NCBI GenBank assembly: GCA_016212085.1
Contig: JACRHL010000006.1
Coordinates: 62,001-126,000 of the forward strand
Length of the DNA stretch: 64,000 bases
Origin: Nitrospirota bacterium
Lineage (GTDB): Bacteria > Nitrospirota > JACRHL01
Direction: 5' to 3'
The notes beneath the pieces were generated by a model. It worked only from the letters and a program-made list of their open reading frames with translations. It did no database searches and was not told the origin of the DNA. Positions 33,058-41,965 of this stretch are shown here, piece by piece (the first letter of the stretch is position 1; every line of letters starts with the position of its first letter). The position numbers and the translations under genes are program-made.

Positions 33058-35715
33058 GTGGGCGGTACCGCGTCGGACGCGCCGGACGCCACCATCGGCG
33101 CACTGCCGCCGGGGGCGCTGGTGGTCACCGCCAACCGGCGCCTGGCCGCGCACCTGACGGCGCGGCACGACGCCGCCCGGCTGGCGGCGGGGGAGCGGGC
33201 CTGGCCCGCGCCGGATATCCTCTCGCTGAACGCCTGGGTGGCCCGCTCCGCCGAGGCGGCCTGGCCGGAGCGGGGCGGCCTTTCCGAGGCCCACGCGCTG
33301 CTGCTGTGGGAAAGGGTGGTGGCGAACTCGGAAGCGGGGGGTGAGCTGCTCCGGCCCGCCGCCGCGGCGCGCCAGGCGTGGGCGGCGTGGCAACTGGCGC
33401 GCGCCTGGCGCGTGCCGCTGAACCCGGACAACGCCAGCCGCGAGACCCGCGTGTTCCAGAAATGGGCCGGCGCCTATCAGGCCGCCTGCCGGGCGGGGGG
33501 CTGGGACGACCCGGCGGACCGCCTCGACACCCTGGCCGGCTGGCTGCGCGCCGGCACCATCGCCGCGCCGCCGGTGGCGTGGTTCGCGGGCTTCGACCGC
33601 ATCGCCCCGGACCTGCGCGGGGTGATGGCGGCCCTTGGGGAAACGGGGTGCGACGTGCGCGACTGGCCCACCCCGGACGCCGCCGGAACGGCGCGGCGCA
33701 TGGCGGCGGACGACCCCGCCCACGAGGCCCACCTGGCGGCACGCTGGGCGCGGGCGCGGGTGGAACGGGGTCTGATGGTGGGCATCGTGGTGCCGGAGCT
33801 GGCCGCCTACCGGCCCTATCTGGAGCGGGCGCTCACGGAGCAGCTCACCCCCGGCCGCGTGCCGGGCGCCGGGGCGCCGGGGGCGGTCAATTTCTCCCTG
33901 GGGCTTTCCCTGTCCGCCGAGCCGGTGGTGGCGGGCGCCCTGGCGCTCCTGGCGGTGGACCGCCGCCCCCTGCCGGCGGGCACCCTGGGCATGGTGCTGC
34001 GCGGCCCCTGGCTGGGCGCCGCCGAGGGGTCGGCGCGGGCGCTGGCGGCGGCGCGCCTCCTCAGCCGGCGTCGCGCCGACACCCCCCTGGCCGGTCTGCT
34101 CCCGGCGCTGGCGGATGACCCCCTCCCGGAAACCGCCCGCCGCCTGCGCCGCTGGCTGGCCGCCCTGGCGGAGCAGGGGGGGAAGCGTTCCCCCAGCGCC
34201 TGGGCGCGGACCTTCTGGGAGCTGCTGGCCGCCATCGGCTGGCCCGGCGACGTGGCGCCGGACAGCCGCGCCTTCCAGGCGGTGGCGCGTTTCGGCGAGC
34301 TGCTGCGGGAGCTGGCGGCACTGGACCCGGTGGCGGAGTCCATGGACCGGGCGGAGGCGGTGGCGCGCCTGGCGGCCCTGGCGAGCGCCGCCATCTTCCA
34401 GCCCCAGGGTGGGGCGGCCACCGTGCAGGTGCTGGGGGTGCTGGAGGCGGCGGGCATCCCCTTCGACGCCCTTTGGCTGATGGGCTTCCGCGACGACCAG
34501 TGGCCGCTCGCCGCCGCCCCGAACCCGTTCCTGCCGGTGGCGGCGCAGCGCGCCCTGGAGATGCCCCGCTCCGGCCCCGCCGCCGAGCTGGCCTTCGCCA
34601 AGGCCGCCAGCCTGCGCCTGCTGGGGGCGGCGCCGGAGGTGGTGGTCAGCCACCCGCGCCAGTCCGAAGCGGGGGAGGGCGGCCCAAGCCCCCTGTTCGC
34701 CCACCTGGAGGCAGTGGGGGCGGACGCCCTCCATCCGGCACCGGACCTGCGCCACGGGCGGCGCATGGCGGCGTCGGTCGCGCTGGCGGAGGTGGCCGAC
34801 CCCGCGGGGCCGCCCCTGGCCCCCGGCGAGCTGGGGGCGGGCGGCACGGCCCTGTTCGCCGACCAGGCCGCCTGCCCGTTCAAGGCCTTCGCCACCCACC
34901 GGCTGGGGGGGCGGCTGGAGGAGGAGGCGGAACCGGGGCTCGACGCCCTGGAGCGCGGCAACCTGGTCCACGCGGCCCTGGAGCGGCTGTGGCGGCGCCT
35001 GGGCAGCCACGCCGCCCTGACCGCCGCCACCGAGACCGGCGAACTGCCGGCCCTGCTGGACGAGGCGACGGCCCAGGCGGTGGACGCCATCCACGCCAGA
35101 ACCGGCCTGACGGACGCCTTCGCCCGCCTGGAGCGGCGCCGGGTGGCGGCCCTGCTCGGCGAATGGCTGGACGTGGAACGGGGCCGCGCGCCGTTCACGG
35201 TGATCGCCACGGAGCTCAAGGCCGAGGCCACGGCGGGCGGCGTGACCGTGCAGGCCCGCATCGACCGCATCGACCGCCTGGCGGACGGGGGCGAGGTGCT
35301 CATCGACTACAAGACCGGGACGGCCAAACCCGGCGACTGGTTCGGCGCGCGGCCGGACGCGCCGCAACTGCCCCTCTACGCCATCACCCGCGACGGGCCG
35401 GTGGCCGGGGTGGCGTTTGGCACCGTCAAGCGCGGCGCGTGCCGCTTCATCGGGCTGACCGAGGCGGACGGGGTGCTGCCCAAGGTCAAGCCGCTTGCGG
35501 ACAAGCCGCCGGACGGGGCGCCGCCGGAGTGGGCCCAACTGGTCCCCGCCTGGCGCGGGACGCTGGACCGGCTGGGCGCCGCCTTCGCCGCCGGCGACGC
35601 GGCGGTGGACCCGAAAGACTACCCCGCCACCTGCCGCCATTGCGCCCTGGACCCCCTCTGCCGCGTGTGGGAAACCCACGACCCGGGGGCCGACGGGGAG
35701 GGCGGCGATGACTGA
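33058..35715 (+). CDS. AddB-like PD-(D/E)XK nuclease, DNA repair subunit
   Basis: 885 residues, matching the TIGR03623-type 'probable DNA repair protein' that pairs with a RecB/AddA-like helicase. The N-terminal half is an inactivated helicase-like fold (ALVVTANRRLAAHL). The C-terminal nuclease has LIDYKTG with D750 and K752. Cysteines at ACPFKAF and at CRHCALDPLC are spaced like the iron-sulfur cluster ligands of AddB nucleases. The pair would resect double-strand ends for RecA loading. The GTG start lies 3 bp after the kinase stop, and the stop overlaps the next gene's ATG region by 8 bp. Confidence 0.88.
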   Translation: MGGTASDAPDATIGALPPGALVVTANRRLAAHLTARHDAARLAAGERAWPAPDILSLNAWVARSAEAAWPERGGLSEAHALLLWERVVANSEAGGELLRPAAAARQAWAAWQLARAWRVPLNPDNASRETRVFQKWAGAYQAACRAGGWDDPADRLDTLAGWLRAGTIAAPPVAWFAGFDRIAPDLRGVMAALGETGCDVRDWPTPDAAGTARRMAADDPAHEAHLAARWARARVERGLMVGIVVPELAAYRPYLERALTEQLTPGRVPGAGAPGAVNFSLGLSLSAEPVVAGALALLAVDRRPLPAGTLGMVLRGPWLGAAEGSARALAAARLLSRRRADTPLAGLLPALADDPLPETARRLRRWLAALAEQGGKRSPSAWARTFWELLAAIGWPGDVAPDSRAFQAVARFGELLRELAALDPVAESMDRAEAVARLAALASAAIFQPQGGAATVQVLGVLEAAGIPFDALWLMGFRDDQWPLAAAPNPFLPVAAQRALEMPRSGPAAELAFAKAASLRLLGAAPEVVVSHPRQSEAGEGGPSPLFAHLEAVGADALHPAPDLRHGRRMAASVALAEVADPAGPPLAPGELGAGGTALFADQAACPFKAFATHRLGGRLEEEAEPGLDALERGNLVHAALERLWRRLGSHAALTAATETGELPALLDEATAQAVDAIHARTGLTDAFARLERRRVAALLGEWLDVERGRAPFTVIATELKAEATAGGVTVQARIDRIDRLADGGEVLIDYKTGTAKPGDWFGARPDAPQLPLYAITRDGPVAGVAFGTVKRGACRFIGLTEADGVLPKVKPLADKPPDGAPPEWAQLVPAWRGTLDRLGAAFAAGDAAVDPKDYPATCRHCALDPLCRVWETHDPGADGEGGDD

Positions 35716-38700
35716 AACCGCCGACGCCGCCGCCCGCGCCCGCGCCCTGGACCCGGCCGTCTCGTTCATCGTGCAGGCCCCCGCCGGGTCGGGCAAGACC
35801 AGCCTGCTGGTGCAGCGCATCCTGGTGCTGCTGGCCGTCGCCCGGCAGCCGGAGGAGGTGGTGGCCATCACCTTCACCAGAAAGGCGGCGGGGGAGATGC
35901 GCGAGCGCGTCGTCCGCGCCCTGGCGGCGGCGCATGAGGCGGCCCCGGCGGCGCCCCACGAGCGGGTGACCTGGGAGCTGGCGCGCGCCGCCCTGGAGCG
36001 GGACCGGGAGCGCGGCTGGCACCTGGCGGAATCCCCCGGCCGCCTGCGCATCCTCACCTTCGACGCCCTGTGGGCCCTCATCGCCCGGCAGATGCCCTAC
36101 CTGTCGCGCCTGGGGGGCGACCCGAGTCCGGCGGACGTGCCGGCGGAGCTGTACCACGAGGCCGCCCGCCGCACGGTGGCGCGCCTGGACGACGGCGGCC
36201 CGCACGGGGCGGCGCTGGAGTCCCTGCTGGCCCACCTGGACGGCAACGTGCCCCGCGCCCGGGACATGATCGCCAGCATGCTCGGCACCCGCGACCAGTG
36301 GCTGTCCCACGTCCTTGGCGCCGGGGACGCCGAGGCCGAGGTGGACCGCCTGGAGGCCGCCCTGGAGCGGCTGGTGGCCGACGCCCTGGCGGAGGCGGCG
36401 CGGGCGCTGGGGGGGGTGATGGCGGAGGGCGTGGCGGAAATGGCCGCCCATGCCGCCCGCAACCTGCCGCCGGACCGGGCCGATGCGGCGGCCGCCCTGG
36501 CCGCCTGGCGGGCGGATGCCACCGGGGCGGCAACCCTGCCTGCCTGGCGTGCCGTGGCCAACCTGCTGCTGACCGGCAAGGGCGAGGTACGCAAGAAGGT
36601 GGAAGCGAGCCTCGGCTTTCCCGCCGGGGCCGCTGGCGCGGAGCCCAAGCGCCGCATGCTGGAGCTGCTCGACGCCCTGCGCGAGCGGCCCAAAACGGTC
36701 CAGATCCTGGGCCACGTGGCCTCCCTGCCCGACCCCTGCTACCCGGAATCCCAGCGCCGGATGCTGCTGGCCCTGTTCACGGTGCTCCCCCAGGCGGTGG
36801 CGGAGCTTACCCTGGTGTTCGCGGCCCACGGCCGGGTGGACTTTCCGCAGGTGGCCGCCGCCGCCCGCTACGCCCTGGGCGGCGAAGACGATCCCACCGA
36901 CCTAGCGCTGGCCCTCGATAACGCCATCCGCCACCTGCTGGTGGACGAGTTCCAGGACACCTCGCGCGGGCAGTACGAGATGCTCACGCGCCTCACCGCC
37001 GGCTGGGCGCCGGGGGATGGCCACACCCTGTTTCTGGTGGGCGACCCCATGCAGTCCGTCTACAGCTTCCGCGAGGCGGAGGTGGGGCTGTACCTCAAGG
37101 CGCGGCGGGAGGGGATCGGCCAGGTGAAGCTGGAATACCTGTGCCTGTCCACCAACTTCCGCTCCGTGCCGGCGGTGGTGGGGTGGGTGAACGGCACCTT
37201 CGCCCGCGTGTTTCCGGCGGAGGAGGACATGGGCACGGGCGCGGTGACCTATGCCCCCTGCTCGGCGGCATCGGACGCGCCGGGCGAGGTGGCCTTCTGG
37301 CCCATCGCCGGCAAGGACGTCGGCGCCGAGGCGGCGTGCGTGACGGCCCTGGCCAGGGAGGCCCTGAAACGCCACGCCGCCGCCGACCGGCCCGAGCGGC
37401 CCCGGACGGCCATCCTGGTGCGCGCCCGGCCGCACCTGGCCGCCATCCTGCCCGCCCTGCGGGCGGCGCAAATCCCCTACCGGGCGGTGGAGATCGACCC
37501 GCTGCAACAACGCCCGGCGGTGGCGGACCTGATCGCCCTCACCCGCGCCCTGCGCGACCCGGCGGACCGCATCGCCTGGCTGGCGGTGCTGCGCGCGCCG
37601 TGGTGCGGCCTCACCCTGGCCGACCTGCACGCCCTGGCCGGTGGCGACAGGCGCACCGTGGCCGACATGCTGGCGGACCCCGCCACCCTGAACGCCCTGA
37701 GCCCCGACGGCCGGGCGCGGGCCCTGCGCGCCGGGGCGGTGCTGAACCGCGCCCTGACCCGGCGCGGGCGCCTGCGCGCGGCGCCGTGGGTGGAGGAAAC
37801 CTGGTACGCCCTGTGGGGCCCCGCCACCCTCCGTCCGGACGACCTGGACGACGCCACCCGCTACCTGACCCTGCTCGACGGCCTGGACGAACCGCGCCTG
37901 GGGGGCGACCTGCCGTCCCCGGCGCGCCTCGCGGAGCGGCTGAAGGATCTGTTCGCGGCGGACGGCGGCCAAGCCCCGGTGGAGGTGATGACCATCCACC
38001 GCGCCAAGGGGCTGGAGTTCGACACGGTGATCCTGTGCGGCCTGGGGCGGGCGCCCCACAACGACGATCCGCGCCTGCTGCTGTGGCTGGAGCGCCCCAT
38101 TCCGGGGGGCGATACGGACGTGCTGCTGGCCCCGGTCAAGGAGACCGGCGGCGACGACGACGCGCTGTTCGCCCTTCTCAAGTCCGTGGCCCGGCGCAAG
38201 GGGGAGCTGGAGGCGCAGCGCCTGCTGTACGTGGCCGCCACCCGCGCCCGGACGCGCCTGCATCTGGTGGCCCACGCGCAGCACGGTAACGACGGCTGGA
38301 GCGCCCGCGGCGGCTCGCTGCTCCGGCACCTGTGGGGCGGGGTGGGCCATCACTTCGACGGCCTGCCTCCGGTGGACGGGAAAACGGCGGAAAAACCCGC
38401 GCCCCAGCCCCTGCGGCGTCTGCCGCTGGATTATGCCCCCCCGAACCCGGCGGAGGCGGTGGCGGCGGACGGCCCGGCCCCGGCGGAGGGCATCGAGATC
38501 ACCTACGACTGGGCGGGGGAGCTGGCGCGCCACGTGGGCACGGTGGTGCACCGGGCGTTGCAGTGGATGGCCGGTCGCGCCGAGGGGGGGCGGCCCGCCG
38601 CTCATGGCGCCGGGGAGTGGGACGATGCGCGCATCGACGCCCTGCGCCCGCGCCTGGGCGCCGCCCTCACCGGCCTGGGGCTGCCCCCCGCGCGCCACCC

Positions 38701-39067
38701 GGAGGCGGTGGCGCGCATCCGCCAGGCCCTATCGAACACCCTGGCCGACCCGCGCGGGCGGTGGCTGCTGGGCGCGCGCGGCGAGGCGGTGAGCGAGTGG
38801 GCGGTAAGCGGCGTGCTGGGCGGCGCCGTGGCGCGCCGGGTGATCGACCGCAGCTTCGTGGACGACGGCGTGCGCTGGATCGTGGACTTCAAGACCGGCG
38901 TGCACGGCGGCGACGTGGAGGCGTTCCTGAACGAGGAGCAGCGCCGCTACCGGCCGCAACTGGAGGAATACGCCCGGCTGGTGTCGGCCCTGGACGGGCG
39001 GCCCATCCGCCTGGGGCTCTACTTTCCGCTGCTGGGCGGCTGGCGCGAGTGGCCGTGGCGGGGGTAG
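35708..39067 (+). CDS. AddA/RecB-like UvrD-family helicase-nuclease
   Basis: 1119 residues. Walker A is QAPAGSGKTS (K30), followed by ITFTRKAAGEMRER (motif Ia), LLVDEFQDTS (motif II), LVGDPMQSVYSFR (motif III) and VMTIHRAKGLEFD (motif V), so a complete SF1A helicase. A C-terminal PD-(D/E)XK domain has WIVDFKTG (D1060, K1062). Together with the upstream AddB-like gene it should form a dual-nuclease end-processing complex. ATG 35708 lies inside the last codons of the upstream gene, implying translational coupling. Confidence 0.92.
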   Translation: MTETADAAARARALDPAVSFIVQAPAGSGKTSLLVQRILVLLAVARQPEEVVAITFTRKAAGEMRERVVRALAAAHEAAPAAPHERVTWELARAALERDRERGWHLAESPGRLRILTFDALWALIARQMPYLSRLGGDPSPADVPAELYHEAARRTVARLDDGGPHGAALESLLAHLDGNVPRARDMIASMLGTRDQWLSHVLGAGDAEAEVDRLEAALERLVADALAEAARALGGVMAEGVAEMAAHAARNLPPDRADAAAALAAWRADATGAATLPAWRAVANLLLTGKGEVRKKVEASLGFPAGAAGAEPKRRMLELLDALRERPKTVQILGHVASLPDPCYPESQRRMLLALFTVLPQAVAELTLVFAAHGRVDFPQVAAAARYALGGEDDPTDLALALDNAIRHLLVDEFQDTSRGQYEMLTRLTAGWAPGDGHTLFLVGDPMQSVYSFREAEVGLYLKARREGIGQVKLEYLCLSTNFRSVPAVVGWVNGTFARVFPAEEDMGTGAVTYAPCSAASDAPGEVAFWPIAGKDVGAEAACVTALAREALKRHAAADRPERPRTAILVRARPHLAAILPALRAAQIPYRAVEIDPLQQRPAVADLIALTRALRDPADRIAWLAVLRAPWCGLTLADLHALAGGDRRTVADMLADPATLNALSPDGRARALRAGAVLNRALTRRGRLRAAPWVEETWYALWGPATLRPDDLDDATRYLTLLDGLDEPRLGGDLPSPARLAERLKDLFAADGGQAPVEVMTIHRAKGLEFDTVILCGLGRAPHNDDPRLLLWLERPIPGGDTDVLLAPVKETGGDDDALFALLKSVARRKGELEAQRLLYVAATRARTRLHLVAHAQHGNDGWSARGGSLLRHLWGGVGHHFDGLPPVDGKTAEKPAPQPLRRLPLDYAPPNPAEAVAADGPAPAEGIEITYDWAGELARHVGTVVHRALQWMAGRAEGGRPAAHGAGEWDDARIDALRPRLGAALTGLGLPPARHPEAVARIRQALSNTLADPRGRWLLGARGEAVSEWAVSGVLGGAVARRVIDRSFVDDGVRWIVDFKTGVHGGDVEAFLNEEQRRYRPQLEEYARLVSALDGRPIRLGLYFPLLGGWREWPWRG

Positions 39068-39076
39068 GCCCCTTCT

Positions 39077-39415
39077 TCAGGCCAGGGAGGGAAAGTAGCG
39101 GATCAGCCGCCGCACGGCCTCGTGCAGGTTGTCGGAAGGGTTGGTGAATTCCACGCCGGTGCCGTCCGGGTCCGCCATGAGCACGGTGCCGAGGGTCTGC
39201 AACCGCACCGCCTTGTCGCCCTCGCGGGCCATGGCGCGCACCTCCACCGGCGTGCCGGGGGGAAAGGCCCCGGGCGTGTCCACCCGGATGCCGTGCTCGC
39301 ACAGCTTGGTGGCCCAGCCGTGCACGGCGCGGCCGCTTTCCACCTCGGTCAGGGCCACGCGCACCGCCATGGTGACGGCGGCGCAACGGCCTTGTGTCGG
39401 CTTCGATTCCTCCAT
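39077..39415 (-). CDS. PilZ-like domain protein with degenerate c-di-GMP motif
   Basis: 112 residues. The overall pattern (short beta-barrel, GTPVEVRAMARE, VLMADPDGTGVEFTNP) fits PilZ domains, which usually sense cyclic di-GMP. The canonical RxxxR and (D/N)xSxxG motifs are not intact (KLCEHGIRVDTPG), so ligand binding is doubtful. ATG 39415 has a near-perfect AAGGAGG 7 nt upstream. It is convergent with the helicase-nuclease gene, 9 bp apart. Other small beta-barrel proteins cannot be excluded. Confidence 0.6.
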   Translation of the reverse strand: MEESKPTQGRCAAVTMAVRVALTEVESGRAVHGWATKLCEHGIRVDTPGAFPPGTPVEVRAMAREGDKAVRLQTLGTVLMADPDGTGVEFTNPSDNLHEAVRRLIRYFPSLA

Positions 39416-39484
39416 CGTATACCTCCTTATCCCCACAAAATAAGGTGCAATACACCCCCTTATCGGAAATAAACCAGTAAAGAT

Positions 39485-39883
39485 TTAGCGGGATTGCGCG
39501 GGGGCGGGGCGGCGCCGCCGGGCGGCCCGGACGGCCGCCAGGAGCGCGGCATAGACGGCGGCGTTGATGGCGATCACGGCGATGCCCAGGCCGATCTGGA
39601 TGCCACGGGTCATGCCCGCGGGGTAGATGAGGGGAATCAGGTAGTGGGCCACGAAGCCGCCTGCATAGCCCGCCTGCCCGGCCAGGGCGCGGAAGTGATT
39701 CTCCACCGGCGTGAGCGGGCACGGCCACCCCATCAGCGACAGCACCGCCCCCCACGCCGCGCACGGCAGGTGCACATAGACCACCCGCCGCCACCGCCAC
39801 GCGAACATCCCGCCGAACACGACGAACGCCACGAAGGCTCCGTGCAGCAGGGCGGTCAGGTCGGCCAGGAGGGAATACGGCAT
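39485..39883 (-). CDS. DUF2784 family inner-membrane protein
   Basis: 132 residues with four predicted membrane spans and a basic C-terminus. The family signature CPLTPVENHFRALAGQAGY followed by HYLIPLIYPAGMTR is clear. No biochemical function is known for DUF2784. ATG 39883 is chosen for GGAGG just upstream; the open frame extends further without family residues. Confidence 0.85.
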   Translation of the reverse strand: MPYSLLADLTALLHGAFVAFVVFGGMFAWRWRRVVYVHLPCAAWGAVLSLMGWPCPLTPVENHFRALAGQAGYAGGFVAHYLIPLIYPAGMTRGIQIGLGIAVIAINAAVYAALLAAVRAARRRRPAPAQSR

Positions 39884-39984
39884 GGGGCCTCCGCATGACG
39901 GGCGCGCCCGGAAGGGGCACGCGGGTAGTTTACCGTGAAGCGGGCAAGGCTGCGGGGGTGTGGGAATTTCGTGAGAGGGGGATA

Positions 39985-40019
39985 GGTTGGCGCTGAATGC
40001 AACGAAGCCCAACGGGGGA
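39985..40019. repeat. Repeat family 3 half-unit
   Basis: TTGGCGCTGAATGCAACGAAGCCCAACG matches the left arm of the element at 40780-40921 with one change. Only half a unit is present. It lies just upstream of the toxin-antitoxin pair. Confidence 0.6.
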
Positions 40020-40063
40020 GGGGAATGCGGTGCCGGAATGCGCCGGGCACCGATGGGGACGTG

Positions 40064-40092
40064 TTGACGACGTGTATGCTACGTGGTACACA
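40064..40092 (+). promoter_or_regulatory. Promoter and palindromic operator of the toxin-antitoxin operon
   Basis: TTGACG (40064-40069), a 17-bp spacer and TACACA (40087-40092). The inverted repeat GTGTA (40072-40076)/TACAC (40087-40091) overlaps the -10, a good place for autorepression by the antitoxin. Confidence 0.55.
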
Positions 40093-40109
40093 TGTATCAT
40101 GTGCGGGGC

Positions 40110-40466
40110 ATGGTGAATCCAGGCGGCATCAAGAAGCTCCCGGCGGCGTTCTACCGCAACGCCAACGGCGTGGAGCCGGTGCGGGAGTGGCTCAAGGGCC
40201 TTCCGGTGGCGGACCGCCACGCCATCGGGCGTGACGTGGCGGTGGCCGAGTTCGGCTGGCCGGTGGGCATGCCCGTGTGCCGCTCCCTGGGCAATGGCCT
40301 GTGGGAGATCAGGAGCACCCTGCCCGGCGGCCGCATCGCGCGCATCCTGTTCTGCGTGGCCGACGGGCGCATGGTGCTGCTGCACGGCTTCCACAAGAAG
40401 ACGCAAAAGACGCCCGAGGCGGATATCAAGCTGGCGCACAAGCGCATGAAGGAGGTTGCACGGTGA
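40110..40466 (+). CDS. RelE/HigB-type toxin (phage-derived Gp49-like)
   Basis: 118 residues of the RelE/ParE superfamily, Gp49/HigB branch. The landmarks EPVREWLKGLP, LGNGLWEIRSTLPGGRIARILF and LLHGFHKKTQKTPEADIKLAHKRM are typical and include the C-terminal basic residues thought to act in ribosome-dependent mRNA cleavage. ATG 40110 is preferred; the earlier ATG at 40083 would lie inside the predicted -10 region. The stop overlaps the GTG start of the antitoxin (GTGA). The toxin-first order is typical of HigBA. Confidence 0.87.
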   Translation: MVNPGGIKKLPAAFYRNANGVEPVREWLKGLPVADRHAIGRDVAVAEFGWPVGMPVCRSLGNGLWEIRSTLPGGRIARILFCVADGRMVLLHGFHKKTQKTPEADIKLAHKRMKEVAR

Positions 40467-40762
40467 GCAAGGGCACGATCGGTTCCGGTTTTGACGATTT
40501 TCTGCGGGAGGAGGGTATTTTCGAGGAGGCGGAGGCGTCCGCCATCAAGCGGGTGCTGGCGTGGCAGCTCAAACAGGCCATGGCAAGCGGCCACGTGAGC
40601 AAGGCCGAGATGGCCCGCCGCATGCACACCAGCCGCTCCCAGCTCGACCGCCTGCTGGACCCGGACAACGCCAAGATCCAACTCGACACCGTCCTGCGCG
40701 CCGCCGAGGTGCTGGGCAAACGCCTCAAGCTGGAACTGGTGGACGCGGAGCGGGCGGCGTAG
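40463..40762 (+). CDS. HigA-like XRE-family antitoxin
   Basis: 99 residues with a helix-turn-helix (VSKAEMARRMHTSRSQLDRLLDPDN at about 45-70) after an acidic N-terminal segment. It overlaps the toxin gene by four bases and has GGAGG about 8 nt upstream. Antitoxins of this class bind the toxin and repress the operon through a palindrome such as the one at 40072-40091. The HTH part resembles the C-terminal part of the HicB-like protein at 53762-54187, a modest shared ancestry. Confidence 0.87.
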   Translation: MSKGTIGSGFDDFLREEGIFEEAEASAIKRVLAWQLKQAMASGHVSKAEMARRMHTSRSQLDRLLDPDNAKIQLDTVLRAAEVLGKRLKLELVDAERAA

Positions 40763-40779
40763 CGGCGGGCGGTTTTTCC

Positions 40780-40921
40780 GGTTGGCGCTGAATGCAATGA
40801 AGCCCAACGGGGGGCGCTGGCGCCGGGGTCTGGCGGGATGGCTCGGTGTCGGGATGGGCGCTGGAACCGTGAACGGGGGAGCGGGGATGTTGGGCTTCGC
40901 GGGGCTTGGCCCGACCTACGG
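40780..40921. repeat. Repeat family 3, left copy (inverted partner of 41766-41868)
   Basis: It starts with a 31-bp sequence (40780-40810) that occurs perfectly inverted at 41837-41867. It ends with GTTGGGCTTCGC...CGACCTAC, the mirror of the right copy's start. The two copies frame the A/T-rich gene between them. Confidence 0.75.
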
Positions 40922-40936
40922 GCTGAGTTATGGTTT

Positions 40937-41620
40937 TTATTGTTTGGTTAATCCTTTTTTAACTCGGTACATAATGTCGACGTTAGTTGCTTTAATAACT
41001 TCTATTCTCGACCCCTTGAAACCAATCAACGCCCCACCGTTACCATCCATTTCATATTTCACATCCTGTGTGAATGCTGGCCGTGCCATGTCATCTTTAT
41101 ACTCTCGGTATGACACGCTTATTCCTGTTCCAACTATACCCTGATAAAGTAGCTCGATCTTGAAACCTTTTTCAGTGCCGGACGTGCTCACGGTGCTCTC
41201 GTATCCAACGCCACTTGTCAGTGGTGTCCAACCACCCATAACAGACGATAGATTCAATGTCCTATCAAATGAACCATCATTGTCACTATCTGACAGGCAT
41301 GGATAGGTGTCGCCAAGCGAGTAGTGCGCTGGACAGTAGGATTCGATTCCATCGATGAGAACCCCATCGAAAACCGTGCCAGCTTGATAACTCTTGTTAG
41401 AAACGGTTATAGGCTCACTTATCCTAGCGGCTGGTGTTTGTGTGTAGTCATACTCGGTATAGAGTACACCCCCGACATCCACTTTACTTACAGTGTCCGT
41501 GTCAGGACTAGCTCCACGACGCCATTCTGAAAGCGCTGTTAATGACGGCATGGATACGCATGCCTCCAAAGTCATTGCGAACGACAACGCAACAATGAGT
41601 AGTAATTGTGATAAAGGCAT
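40937..41620 (-). CDS. Orphan low-GC putative lipoprotein
   Basis: 227 residues of unknown family. The N-terminus is a signal-like segment (PLSQLLLIVALSFAMTLEAC) ending in a possible lipobox LEAC. The rest is Ser/Thr/Gly-rich and beta-prone, with a DSDNDGSFD segment resembling a single Ca2+-binding loop and ending GLTKQ. GC is near 45%, far below the neighbours, and the gene is framed by inverted copies of repeat family 3, so it looks horizontally acquired. ATG 41620 is the start that gives a proper signal peptide; longer starts add unlikely residues. Confidence 0.7.
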   Translation of the reverse strand: MPLSQLLLIVALSFAMTLEACVSMPSLTALSEWRRGASPDTDTVSKVDVGGVLYTEYDYTQTPAARISEPITVSNKSYQAGTVFDGVLIDGIESYCPAHYSLGDTYPCLSDSDNDGSFDRTLNLSSVMGGWTPLTSGVGYESTVSTSGTEKGFKIELLYQGIVGTGISVSYREYKDDMARPAFTQDVKYEMDGNGGALIGFKGSRIEVIKATNVDIMYRVKKGLTKQ

Positions 41621-41765
41621 AATAGCTTGTCCTTTTACGAAAAAGACGGGTCCAGGTCCACTACTCGTAAATCCACCCCGCATACCCACTGGCCGCGTCG
41701 CGTTGCTCTGCCCAGACTACGGGTTCAACCGTCGAAATGCAAAGCTATGCCATGCGTTGTTAGCG
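41621..41765. other. Upstream region of the orphan lipoprotein gene
   Basis: No gene supported. A/T-rich near 41570-41640, then rising to genomic GC before the right copy of repeat family 3. Confidence 0.35.
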
Positions 41766-41868
41766 CGTAGGTTGGGCAGAGCAAACGCGAAGCCCAACGC
41801 CCACCCGGCCCGCCACGGGGCGCCCGCACCCGGAAGCCGTTGGGCTTCATTGCATTCAGCGCCAACCT
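41766..41868. repeat. Repeat family 3, right copy
   Basis: It runs from GCGTAGGTTGGGCAGAGC through CGAAGCCCAACGCC to a 31-bp arm (41837-41867) perfectly inverted relative to 40780-40810. A full unit of the same family is at 51962-52068. Confidence 0.75.
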
Positions 41869-41965
41869 TGTATTGTGAAGACGTGACATTGGTTCGCGGG
41901 TGATGCCCGAGGGGGGCGCGAGCGCCTTGCCGTGGGTTCCGTTTGGGCTGGTCAACCATTCCCTA

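Noticed and set aside
30778-36081. 1767-codon minus-strand frame over the kinase and addB genes
   Set aside because: Antisense shadow of well-supported plus-strand genes; low-complexity product.
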